Source: Streptomyces sp. NBC_00582 (GTDB lineage: Bacteria; Actinomycetota; Actinomycetes; Streptomycetales; Streptomycetaceae). Taken from it: DNA of 64,000 nt. The notes beneath the pieces were generated by a model, which was not told the DNA's origin, searched no databases, and saw only the letters and a program-made list of their open reading frames with translations. This document shows positions 26,170 to 34,401 of this stretch, piece after piece. Numbering within the stretch: position 1 is the stretch's first letter; each line of letters begins with the position of its first letter. Location: NCBI RefSeq assembly GCF_036345155.1, contig NZ_CP107772.1, positions 1,426,001 to 1,490,000 of the forward strand, given 5' to 3'. The translations under genes and the position numbers were made by a program.

Positions 26170-28372
26170 GGGTCTCCGCGTCGCCCTCGGCGTCGATGTG
26201 CGGCAGGATCCGGTCCAGCCAGCGGGGAGTCCACCAGGCCTTCTCCCCCAGCAGCGTCATCACGGCCGGCACCATGAGCAGCCGGACCACGGTGGCGTCG
26301 ATCAGCACGCTGACGGCGAGGCCCAGACCCAGCATCTTGACGACGATGTTGTCGCTGATGATGAACGCGGCGAAGACGCTCACCATGATCAGGGCGGCGC
26401 AGGTGATGACCCGGGCGGTGATCTCCAGCGCGTGGGCGACGGAGTCCTTGGCGTCGCCGGTGCGCAGCCAGGCCTCGTGGACGCGGGAGAGCAGGAAGAT
26501 CTCGTAGTCCATGCTGAGGCCGAAGATGATCGCGAACATCATCATCGGCACATAGCTCTCGATGGGCACGTCGCCGTGGACGCCCAGCGCGGGGCCGCCC
26601 CAGCCCCACTGGAAGACGGCGACGACCACGCCGTACGAGGCCGTGATGGACAGGACGTTGAGGACGGCGGCCTTGACCGCGACGAGGAGGCCGCGGAAGA
26701 CGGCGAGGATGATCAGGAAGGCGAGGCCGACGACCACGCAGATGATCAGCGGCAGCCGGCTGGCGACGATGTCGCGGAAGTCGACCTGTGCGGCGGTGGT
26801 CCCGGTGACGTAGCCGTGGGCGTCGTAGCCGGAGACCGCGTCGGGCAGGGTCGTGTCCTTGAGCCGGTTCACCAGGTCGGTGGTGGTGGCGTCCTGCGGG
26901 GCCTTGGTCGAGTAGACGGTGCCGACCAGGACGTCGCCGTCCTGGGTGGCCGTCAGCGGGGTGACGGTGGCCGCGTCGGGCACGGCGTTCAGCGTCTTCT
27001 GGGCCTGCGACTGGAGGTCGGAGCGTTTGTCCGAGGGGACGGACGTCTGGTCGACGACGACGGTGAGGGGCCCGTTGGAGCCGGGTCCGAAGGCGTCGGT
27101 CATGAGGTCGTAGGCGCGCCGGTCGGTGAAGGAGGTCGGGTCGGCTCCGTCGCCGATGTGGCCGAGCTGGATGGAGAAGACGGGGATGGCGAGGATCGCG
27201 ATCACGGCGACGCCGGCGCCGAGGTACTGCCAGGGTCTGCGCTCGACGCGCTTGGCGTAGCGGTGCCAGGTGCCGTGGGGGGTGGTGCCCGGTTCGGCGT
27301 CGGTCTCGGCGACGGGTCTGCGGACGTGCCAGCGGTCGATGTGGTGGCCGATGAGGCCGAGCAGGGCGGGGACGAGGGTGAGGGCGCCGACGACGGCGGA
27401 GATCACGGTGATGGCCGCGGCGAGGCCGAGTTTGCCGATGAAGGACACCCCGGACGCGTACAGGCCCATCAGCGCGATGATCACGGTCGTGCCGGAGACC
27501 AGGACGGCACGTCCGCTGGTGGCCGTGGCGTGTCCGGCGGCCTCGGCGGGATCGGCGCCGTCCATCAGGTTCTGCCGGTGCCGGGTGATCAGGAACAGGG
27601 CGTAGTCGATGCCCACGCCGAGGCCGATCATGGTGGCGAGGGTCGGTGAGACGGTCGCGAAGGTGAACGCGGCGGCCAGCAGGCCGAGGATGGCGAGTCC
27701 GCCGACGACCCCGATCAGCGCGGTGATCAGGGGCAGACCGGCCGCGATGACACTGCCGAAGCCGATGAGCAGGACGACGACGGCGACCGCGAAGCCGATC
27801 GCCTCGCTGAGGTAGTCGTTGGCCTTGGGGCGGGCCAGTTCGCCGAGCGTGCCGCCGTACTCGACGTCGGCGCCGGCCGCCCGCAGCGGCTGCACGGCTT
27901 TGTCCACGCCGTTCAGGTAGTCGTCGCCGAGGGTGTTGGGCTGTTCGTCGAAGCGGACGGTGATGTAGCCGGTCTTGCCGTCGCTCGACACGGGCCCGAC
28001 CTTGGTCGGGCTCTGCGAGAGGGGGTTCTGCGCCGACAGGACATGGGGCAGCTTCTGCAGATCGTCGACCGTGGTCGACATCTGCGAGCTCAGCGCGCTC
28101 AGGGGCTGCTTGTCGTCCCGCATGACGATCTGTGCGCTGTATCCGCCGGCCTGCGGGTCGTGCTCCTGGAGGACCTCGAGGCCCTTCTGGGACTGGGTGT
28201 CCGAGAGCTGGAAGTTGTCCTCGTAGGTACCGCCGACGGCGCGGTCGATCAGCTGGAGGGCGACCAGGGCCACGAGCCAGGCGATGATGACGAACAGGAA
28301 GTGGCGGGCGCACCAGGCGCCGAGTCTGCGCAGTACCCCGCGTCGCGGTGTCCCGGCGGTGGTGGGTGCCAT
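26129..28372 (-). CDS. MMPL/RND-family exporter
   Basis: 747 residues, ATG 28372. Two repeated halves, each with one leading helix, a large extracellular loop and five helices. Family signatures: [17 protein letters not shown] in half one and [17 protein letters not shown] in half two, both with the Asp that carries protons in RND pumps. These proteins export lipids, polyketides or antibiotics. No regulator or biosynthetic partner lies beside it. Tail-to-tail overlap with the PP2C gene. Confidence 0.95.
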   Translation of the reverse strand: MAPTTAGTPRRGVLRRLGAWCARHFLFVIIAWLVALVALQLIDRAVGGTYEDNFQLSDTQSQKGLEVLQEHDPQAGGYSAQIVMRDDKQPLSALSSQMSTTVDDLQKLPHVLSAQNPLSQSPTKVGPVSSDGKTGYITVRFDEQPNTLGDDYLNGVDKAVQPLRAAGADVEYGGTLGELARPKANDYLSEAIGFAVAVVVLLIGFGSVIAAGLPLITALIGVVGGLAILGLLAAAFTFATVSPTLATMIGLGVGIDYALFLITRHRQNLMDGADPAEAAGHATATSGRAVLVSGTTVIIALMGLYASGVSFIGKLGLAAAITVISAVVGALTLVPALLGLIGHHIDRWHVRRPVAETDAEPGTTPHGTWHRYAKRVERRPWQYLGAGVAVIAILAIPVFSIQLGHIGDGADPTSFTDRRAYDLMTDAFGPGSNGPLTVVVDQTSVPSDKRSDLQSQAQKTLNAVPDAATVTPLTATQDGDVLVGTVYSTKAPQDATTTDLVNRLKDTTLPDAVSGYDAHGYVTGTTAAQVDFRDIVASRLPLIICVVVGLAFLIILAVFRGLLVAVKAAVLNVLSITASYGVVVAVFQWGWGGPALGVHGDVPIESYVPMMMFAIIFGLSMDYEIFLLSRVHEAWLRTGDAKDSVAHALEITARVITCAALIMVSVFAAFIISDNIVVKMLGLGLAVSVLIDATVVRLLMVPAVMTLLGEKAWWTPRWLDRILPHIDAEGDAETLTGPDSRARGRAS

Positions 28373-28503
28373 GGGGCCATTACACGCCCGTGCGATCTTC
28401 TCGGCATCTCGGAGGTCATGGGCATGAGGTGATCGGGATTGCAGGGCGCGCCGGGAGGATGAATGGTGTTAGTACATTCCTTCGGACGCGAGGAGCAGAC
28501 ACC

Positions 28504-28710
28504 ATGCCGACGTCACCGCAGGACGCCGCCCGGCCCTCCCCGGACCGCGTCACCCCGGACAGCCTGCTCCACACGCGCACCGGCACCGAGGTGTCGCCGG
28601 AGGACATGGTCCTGGCCACGGGCAGGGACCTCACCCCGCGCAACCTCGAGTGGGCCAAGCGCAAGCTGGCCGAGGAGGGCCCGAGCGCGATCGAGAAGCT
28701 GCTGCCGTAG
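28504..28710 (+). CDS. Small conserved-looking hypothetical protein
   Basis: 68 residues, ATG 28504 with GAGGAGCAGACACC upstream. Soluble, charged: TPDSLLHTRTGTEVSPEDMVLATGRD then LTPRNLEWAKRKLAEEGP and end AIEKLLP. No family recognised. It precedes sthA by 51 bases on the same strand and may share its transcript. Confidence 0.7.
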   Translation: MPTSPQDAARPSPDRVTPDSLLHTRTGTEVSPEDMVLATGRDLTPRNLEWAKRKLAEEGPSAIEKLLP

Positions 28711-28761
28711 ATCCTTCTGTGTGCCTTCCCCGGGGCCCGTGTCGCTGTCACACTGCGGAGG

Positions 28762-30165
28762 GTGCCCGACTTCGACATGCTCGTCCTCGGATCAGGTCCC
28801 GGCGGTCAGAAGGCCGCCATCGCCGCGGCCAAACTGGGCCGCCGCGTCGCCGTCGTCGACCGCCCCGACATGGTCGGCGGGGTCTCCCTCCACACCGGAA
28901 CCATCCCCTCCAAGACCCTGCGCGAGGCGGTGCTGTACCTCACCGGTCTCACCCAGCGCGATCTGTACGGACAGAGCTACCGGCTGAAGGAGGACATCAC
29001 CGTCGCCGATCTGACCGCGCGCACCCAGCATGTGGTGGGCCGTGAGATCGACGTCATCCGCAGCCAGTTGTCCCGCAATCACGTCTCCCTGTTCTCCGGC
29101 ACCGGCCGGTTCGTCGACGACCACACCGTCGCGCTGCGCGAGGTCACCGGGCAGGAGCGGACGATCGGCGCCGAGCACATCGTCATCGCCACCGGGACGC
29201 GGCCGGCCCGGCCGCAGAGCGTGGAGTTCGACGGGCGGACCATCCTGGACTCCGACAACGTCCTGACGATCGAGCGGGTCCCGCGGTCCATGGTGATCGT
29301 GGGCGCCGGGGTGATCGGCATGGAGTACGCCTCGATGTTCGCCGCGCTCGGCAGCAAGGTCACCGTGGTGGAGAAGCGGGCCGGGATGCTCGACATGTGC
29401 GACGTCGAGGTCATCGAGTCGCTCAAGTACCATCTGCGCGACCTCGCGGTCACCTTCCGGTTCGGGGAGACCGTCGCCGCCGTGGAGCGGCACCAACGGG
29501 GCACGCTGACCGTACTGGCCAGCGGCAAGAAGATACCGGCGGACGCCGTGATGTACTCGGCCGGCCGGCAGGGTCTGACGGACGAACTCGACCTCGGCAG
29601 GGCGGGGTTGGCGGCGGACCCGCGCGGCCGGATCGAGGTCGACGAGCACTACCGCACCCGGGTGCCGCACATCTACGCCGTCGGGGACGTCATCGGCTTC
29701 CCGGCGCTGGCGGCGACCTCGATGGAGCAGGGCCGGGCCGCCGCGTACCACGCCTGCGGGGAACCGGTCGCGCGGATGCACGACCTCCAGCCGATCGGGA
29801 TCTACACCATCCCGGAGATCAGCTTCGTGGGGCGGACGGAGGACCAGCTCACCGAGGACAGCGTGCCGTTCGAGGTGGGCGTCGCGCGCTACCGGGAGCT
29901 GGCCCGCGGGCAGATCATCGGGGACGCGCACGGCATGCTGAAGCTGCTGGTCTCGCCCGAGGACCGCCGGCTCCTCGGCGTGCACTGCTTCGGGACCGGG
30001 GCGACGGAACTGATCCACATCGGGCAGTCGGTGATGGGGTGCGGCGGCACGGTCGACTATCTGGTCGACGCGGTGTTCAACTACCCGACGCTGGCGGAGT
30101 CGTACAAGGTCGCGGCCCTCGACGCCACCAACCGGCTGCGGCAGCTGGACCGGATCGGGGACTGA
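28762..30165 (+). CDS. sthA: Si-specific NAD(P)+ transhydrogenase (soluble)
   Basis: 467 residues, GTG 28762. A flavoprotein of the dihydrolipoamide dehydrogenase superfamily that moves hydride between NADPH and NAD. FAD loop [16 protein letters not shown]; the redox disulfide position reads [13 protein letters not shown], lacking the CxxxxC pair, which separates soluble transhydrogenase from disulfide reductases. Second dinucleotide loop [22 protein letters not shown]-closing [13 protein letters not shown]. The C-terminal dimer domain is complete. Stop is 11 bases from that of the convergent DUF5709 gene. Confidence 0.94.
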   Translation: MPDFDMLVLGSGPGGQKAAIAAAKLGRRVAVVDRPDMVGGVSLHTGTIPSKTLREAVLYLTGLTQRDLYGQSYRLKEDITVADLTARTQHVVGREIDVIRSQLSRNHVSLFSGTGRFVDDHTVALREVTGQERTIGAEHIVIATGTRPARPQSVEFDGRTILDSDNVLTIERVPRSMVIVGAGVIGMEYASMFAALGSKVTVVEKRAGMLDMCDVEVIESLKYHLRDLAVTFRFGETVAAVERHQRGTLTVLASGKKIPADAVMYSAGRQGLTDELDLGRAGLAADPRGRIEVDEHYRTRVPHIYAVGDVIGFPALAATSMEQGRAAAYHACGEPVARMHDLQPIGIYTIPEISFVGRTEDQLTEDSVPFEVGVARYRELARGQIIGDAHGMLKLLVSPEDRRLLGVHCFGTGATELIHIGQSVMGCGGTVDYLVDAVFNYPTLAESYKVAALDATNRLRQLDRIGD

Positions 30166-30176
30166 CCGACGGCCGG

Positions 30177-30638
30177 TCACTCCTCCACGATGTGCACGGC
30201 GGCCTCCTCGGCGCCCGCCGCCCCGCCGTCGATCCCCTTGTCCTCGGCGATCTCCTCCTTCACGGTGGCGGGGTGGGCGCCCTCGTCGGGGGCGACCAGA
30301 CGGCCGGCGCGGGCGTCGCCCGCCTCGGGGTCCAGCGGCTCCCCCTCGCCGCCCGGGAGGTCGCCGATGCCGTCCCCGGCGGGCGGGGAGACGTCCGGGA
30401 CCTCCTGCGCCAGCCGCTGGTCGAGGGTCTCGCCGTCGCGCTGTTCGGCCGCGGTGGTCCCGTGCCGGGTCACGCCGAGCGGCTTCTCGGGCGGCGAGAA
30501 GCCCTCGTCCAGGATGTCGTCGTAGGTACGCTCGTCCACGGCGTCCTGGAGGTCGAGCGGGCCGGCGTCCTCCTGCTCCTCGTTCGTGCCGGTCGGCTGG
30601 TAGGCGTCGTCGCCCATCGGCGCGCGCTCGGTGCTCAT
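30177..30638 (-). CDS. DUF5709 acidic protein
   Basis: 153 residues from ATG 30638 with CGAGGGAGGCC upstream. Very acidic and largely disordered; conserved block PLDLQDAVDERTYDDILDEG, FSPPEKPLGVTRHGTTAAEQ and GETLDQRLAQEVPDV identifies the Streptomyces DUF5709 family. Function unknown. Divergent from the APC permease across a 311-bp gap. Confidence 0.88.
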   Translation of the reverse strand: MSTERAPMGDDAYQPTGTNEEQEDAGPLDLQDAVDERTYDDILDEGFSPPEKPLGVTRHGTTAAEQRDGETLDQRLAQEVPDVSPPAGDGIGDLPGGEGEPLDPEAGDARAGRLVAPDEGAHPATVKEEIAEDKGIDGGAAGAEEAAVHIVEE

Positions 30639-30770
30639 GGGGGGCCTCCCTCGTGTTCCGGGCTGCTCGGACCCCGTCCGCGTTTCCCGTGAGGGGCGCT
30701 CCAATCCCCTGCCGGGCCTCGTCCGGGGAGGGGGCGCGCACGAGGGGGCGCACATTACCCACCCGTCAAT

Positions 30771-30818
30771 CTTGAAAGCTCAAGAGGTGGGGTTATCATC
30801 ACACGCACACTCGGTGTG
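30771..30818 (+). promoter_or_regulatory. Promoter and palindromes for the APC permease
   Basis: TTGAAA (30772-30777), 16 bases, TATCAT (30794-30799) is a near-consensus vegetative promoter. CTTGA-AAGC-TCAAG (30771-30784) covers the -35 box as a perfect 5-4-5 palindrome, and CACAC-TCG-GTGTG (30806-30818) lies near the start of transcription. Both could be operators of a repressor encoded elsewhere. The leader to 30950 is about 145 bases and contains no other ORF I support. Confidence 0.6.
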
Positions 30819-30949
30819 ACCGTTCCGCGACGCTGACGGAACGCCAACCGCCGTGGCTTTCCCCGTCGACGTTTCCCGAGGCCAACCCTTCGGTGCCCGG
30901 CGGCGCTCCACCCACACCCCCCATGTGCACGACGGAAAGCAGCACGAGC

Positions 30950-32425
30950 ATGAGCAACAGCACCGGAAGAGGGCTGCAGGCGAACGTCCTCGGCACCTTC
31001 GACACGGTGGTGATGGCGGTCGCGGGCAGTGCCCCGGCGTACTCCATCGCCGCCACGACGGCTGTCCTGGTCGGCGCGGTGGGCCTGGCCAGCCCGGCGG
31101 CGCTGCTGTACTGCGCGATACCGATGCTGGGCATCGCGCTCGCGTTCAGCCGGCTGAGCCGGATCGACGTCAACGCGGGAGCCAGCTACTCCTGGGTGGG
31201 CCGGACCCTCCACCCGTTCCTCGGTTTCCTCAGCGGCTGGGCGCTCGTCGTCTCGGCCACGATCTTCATGGTGGCGGGCTCGCTGCCGGCCGGCTCGATG
31301 ACCCTCGCCCTCTTCGACGAGGGCCTCGCCGACAACACCGCGCTGTCGACGGTGGTGGGGGCGGCCTGGTTCGTCGTGATGCTGGCCGTGGTGCTGGGCG
31401 GGGCCCGGCTCACCGTGCGGGCGCAGCTCATCATGTCCGGGGTGGAGCTGGCGATCCTGGCGCTGTTCGCGGTGCTCGCCTGCTTCCACACCGAGAACAA
31501 CGCGCTGCCGTTCGACTGGTCCTGGTTCGGGTTCAGCCACTTCGACGGGGTCTCCGGCTTCGCCTCGGGCGCCCTGGTCGCGGCGTTCTACTACTGGGGC
31601 TGGGACGTCACCAGCAACCTCAGCGAGGAGACCCGCAACAGCCGCCGGACGACCGGTCTCGCGGGCCTGGTCGGCGTCGGGATCGTGTTCCTGCTCTTCG
31701 AGGTGTTCACCATCGCGGTGAACGTCATCATGAGCGCCCAGCAGATCGAGGACAACGGCGCCAACGTCCTGGCCGCGCTCGGCGAGGAGCTGATCCCGGG
31801 CTGGGGCGGCAAGCTGCTGATCGTCGCGGTGATGCTCTCCACGATCGCCACCCTGGAGACCACGCTCATCCAGGTCACCCGCTCGCTGTTCGCGATGGGC
31901 CGCGACCGTACGATGCCGTCCGCGCTCGGCCGGGTGCACCGCACCTGGAACACGCCGTGGATCGCGATCGCGGTCGTCGGCGGGGTGGCGCTGATGATGT
32001 TCGTGGCGTCCAACGCGCTGGGCTCGGTGGGTGACATCCTCGGCGACGCGATCTCGGCGATCGGTCTGCAGATCGCCGTCTACTACGGTCTCGCCGGACT
32101 CGCGGCGGTCGTGGCCTACCGCAAGACGCTGCTGCGGTCGCCGTCGGACTTCCTGCTCGGCGGGGTGTGGCCGCTGTTCGGCGCGGTGTTCATGTTCTGG
32201 ATCTTCGCGGAGTCGCTCGGCGAGCTGGAGCCGGCGGCCATCGCCATCGGCATCGGCGGTCTCGCCGTCGGGCTGGTGCCGATGCTCTGGTACTGGCGAC
32301 AGGGCAGCGACTACTACCGCCCGGCCCGGCTGGACGCCTCGCGGACCGTCGAGGCCGACTACGCGCCCGACGGGCACGCGGCCGCGCACTCCACCGCGTA
32401 CGAGGGTCTCCCCACCGACTTCTGA
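30950..32425 (+). CDS. APC-family amino acid/amine permease
   Basis: 491 residues from ATG 30950 (ATG 30923 is an in-frame alternative). Twelve or so membrane helices. APC hallmarks: FDTVVMAVAGSAPAYSIAAT in TM1, SRLSRIDVNAGASYSWVGRT in TM2-3, and YYWGWDVTSNLSEETRNSRR in TM6. Transports an amino acid or polyamine with protons. The gene is followed after 14 bases by the 32440 gene, probably co-transcribed. Confidence 0.93.
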   Translation: MSNSTGRGLQANVLGTFDTVVMAVAGSAPAYSIAATTAVLVGAVGLASPAALLYCAIPMLGIALAFSRLSRIDVNAGASYSWVGRTLHPFLGFLSGWALVVSATIFMVAGSLPAGSMTLALFDEGLADNTALSTVVGAAWFVVMLAVVLGGARLTVRAQLIMSGVELAILALFAVLACFHTENNALPFDWSWFGFSHFDGVSGFASGALVAAFYYWGWDVTSNLSEETRNSRRTTGLAGLVGVGIVFLLFEVFTIAVNVIMSAQQIEDNGANVLAALGEELIPGWGGKLLIVAVMLSTIATLETTLIQVTRSLFAMGRDRTMPSALGRVHRTWNTPWIAIAVVGGVALMMFVASNALGSVGDILGDAISAIGLQIAVYYGLAGLAAVVAYRKTLLRSPSDFLLGGVWPLFGAVFMFWIFAESLGELEPAAIAIGIGGLAVGLVPMLWYWRQGSDYYRPARLDASRTVEADYAPDGHAAAHSTAYEGLPTDF

Positions 32426-32439
32426 GGAGATCGAGGCCG

Positions 32440-33399
32440 ATGGCGCGCGACCGCTTCACTCCCGAGTTCGACCCCGACTGCGGGGACGTGTCCCTCTCCT
32501 CCGCCCGGCACGACATCGTCATCGGCCGCTGGCAGGGGCTGCGGGAACTGCTGCGCACGACCGGCCCGGACTGGCTCGCCCGAGGCCACCGGGTGCGGCT
32601 GCTGGCGCAGGTCTGCGCGGGCAGTTCGACGGTGGAGACCTGGCTGGCCGCCGAGCCGCAGAGCGCGGACGCGCTCGTGCTGCGGGCGGCCACGGAGACC
32701 GCACGGGCGTTCAACCTGGCCATCTCCGCGGGCCGGGGGGTGGCGATCGACCAGCAGCGGATCGACGCGGCGGTGCTGGCGTGTCTGTCGGCGGCCGAGG
32801 CGTACCCGGCCGATCCCACCCCGTGGGTCTCGCTGATCTCGGTGGCCCGGCTCTACCCGTCCGGGGTGCGCCGGCAGGAACTGGCGCGCTGGTGGGACGA
32901 GTTGCACCGGCGCGACCCGTACAGCATGGAGGGACACCTCCAGGTGCTGCACTACTACTCCGCCCGCTGGCACGGGTCGCACGGGCTGATGTACGACTTC
33001 GCCCGCGACGCGGCCGGGGTGGCGCCGCCGGGCTGTCCGCTGCCGGTCCTGGTGCAGTACGCCCGGGTCGAGGAGTACCGGTACGCCGTCGACACCACCC
33101 AGGGCCGACCGGCCCGGGTGGGTCTCGCGCAGCACTGGAACAACGACGGGGCGGTCAGCGACGTGCGGCGCACGTGGGAGCGGTGGATCACCGGGCGGCC
33201 GGACACGGTCGTGGCGCCCGGTGAGCTGCGGGACTTCAACTACCTTGCCCATGCGGCCTGTTGGGCCGACGTGGGGGATGTGGCCTCGCCGTTGCTGCGG
33301 GTGCTCGGGCGGCGGGCCACGCGGACGCCGTGGTCCTATACGGGGGATCCCGAGCAGCAGATCACGCGGTGGCGCAAGGAGTGGGTCGTTCGGTCCTGA
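32440..33399 (+). CDS. Hypothetical alpha-helical protein
   Basis: 319 residues, ATG 32440 with GAGGAGATCGAGGCC upstream, 14 bases after the APC permease. Built of helix pairs rich in Ala/Arg/Trp, resembling tetratricopeptide-like solenoids (ALVLRAATETARAF, AVLACLSAAEAYPADPTPWVSL, HGSHGLMYDFARDAAG). Similar to DUF4034-type proteins of actinomycetes by general look only. No signal peptide. Function not known. Confidence 0.75.
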   Translation: MARDRFTPEFDPDCGDVSLSSARHDIVIGRWQGLRELLRTTGPDWLARGHRVRLLAQVCAGSSTVETWLAAEPQSADALVLRAATETARAFNLAISAGRGVAIDQQRIDAAVLACLSAAEAYPADPTPWVSLISVARLYPSGVRRQELARWWDELHRRDPYSMEGHLQVLHYYSARWHGSHGLMYDFARDAAGVAPPGCPLPVLVQYARVEEYRYAVDTTQGRPARVGLAQHWNNDGAVSDVRRTWERWITGRPDTVVAPGELRDFNYLAHAACWADVGDVASPLLRVLGRRATRTPWSYTGDPEQQITRWRKEWVVRS

Positions 33400-33416
33400 G
33401 TACGGGGTGCGGGTGG

Positions 33417-33460
33417 TGTGGGGCTGGTCGCGCGGTTCCCCGCGCCCCTCGAGGGGCGCC
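33417..33460. repeat. Streptomyces-type intergenic palindromic element
   Basis: GCGCGG-TTCC-CCGCGC (33430-33445) and the 18-base perfect palindrome GCGCCCCTCGAGGGGCGC (33442-33459) overlap and so exclude each other as hairpins. The leading GGGGCTGGTCGCGCGGTTCC text closely resembles a word I recall as repeated in many Streptomyces intergenic regions. It lies between the convergent 32440 gene and the proteasome gene and may end transcription both ways. Confidence 0.6.
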
Positions 33461-33465
33461 ACCTG

Positions 33466-34323
33466 TCACGGTGTCGCATGCGGGCCGTCGGGGCGGTGGG
33501 TTCGGTGGGCGACCATCTCTCGGGTCAGAGTCTCCGTCTCGTCCTCCGGGAGACGTTCGAAGCCTTCCTCCGTGATGAGGGAGACGATCGGGAAGATGCG
33601 GCGGTTGATGTCCGGGCCGCCGGTGGCCGAGTCGTCGTCCGCCGCGTCGTAGAGGGCCTGGAGTGCCGTGAGGGCCGCCTCGCGGCGGGTCATGTCCGGC
33701 CGGAACAGCTTCTTCAGGGCTCCCCTGGCGTACGGGGAGCCCGAGCCCTCGGCGTGGAAGGGGGCCTTCTCGTAGAGCCCGCCGGCCACGTCGAAGCTGA
33801 AGATACGGCCCCTGGCGCCCTCGGGTGCGGAGAAGTCGTAGCCCGCGAGGAGGGGGACGACGGCGAGGCCCTGCATGGCCTGGCCGAGGTTCTGCCGGAT
33901 CATCGTGGCGAGGCGGCGGGCCTTCGCGCCGAGGGTCATCGCGACGCCCTCGACCTTCTCGAAGTGGGTGAGCTCGACCTGGTACAGCTTCACCATGTCC
34001 AGGGCGAGCCCGACGGTGCCGGCGAAGGCGACGGCGGTGTGGTCGTCGGCCGGGTGCACCTTCTCCAGGTCGCGCTGGGCGATCAGGTTGCCCATGGTGG
34101 CGCGGCGGTCGCCCGCGATCAGGACGCCGTCGCGGTAGGAGAGGGCGAGGACGGTGGTGCCGTGCGGGAACGCGTCGGGGGCGGCGCGTACGCCGTCGGG
34201 GAACGGCGGGCGGGTGGGGAGCAGTCCGGGACGGTGCGCCGCCAGGAACTCGGTGAAGGACGAGCCCCCCGGCGTGAAGAACTCCTCACCCAGCCGGCCC
34301 TCGTGTCCTCGCTCCGCCGCCAT
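33466..34323 (-). CDS. Orphan 20S proteasome beta-subunit paralogue
   Basis: 285 residues, ATG 34323 after GAGGGGGAG. A propeptide of 55 residues with TPGGSSFTEFLAAHRPGLLP ends at PHG, giving mature Thr1 = Thr56 in TTVLALSYRDGVLIAGDRR. The catalytic set is intact: Thr1, Asp17 (GDRR) and Lys33 (DLEKV), with NLIAQRD between. Core similarity to actinobacterial PrcB is obvious (QGLAVVPLLAGYDF, ALYDAADDDSATGGPD). But no prcA, pup, dop or mpa is adjacent, while housekeeping prcB normally lies directly before prcA. This is therefore probably a second, dispersed beta subunit that may form alternative core particles with the housekeeping alpha ring. Confidence 0.93.
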   Translation of the reverse strand: MAAERGHEGRLGEEFFTPGGSSFTEFLAAHRPGLLPTRPPFPDGVRAAPDAFPHGTTVLALSYRDGVLIAGDRRATMGNLIAQRDLEKVHPADDHTAVAFAGTVGLALDMVKLYQVELTHFEKVEGVAMTLGAKARRLATMIRQNLGQAMQGLAVVPLLAGYDFSAPEGARGRIFSFDVAGGLYEKAPFHAEGSGSPYARGALKKLFRPDMTRREAALTALQALYDAADDDSATGGPDINRRIFPIVSLITEEGFERLPEDETETLTREMVAHRTHRPDGPHATP

Positions 34324-34401
34324 GCCGCTCCCCCTCGCCCGTCGCCGTCACCGACATCCCCTACCTACCTGGGCACGGCGGCCGGGAAACACGTGTACTG
34401 C

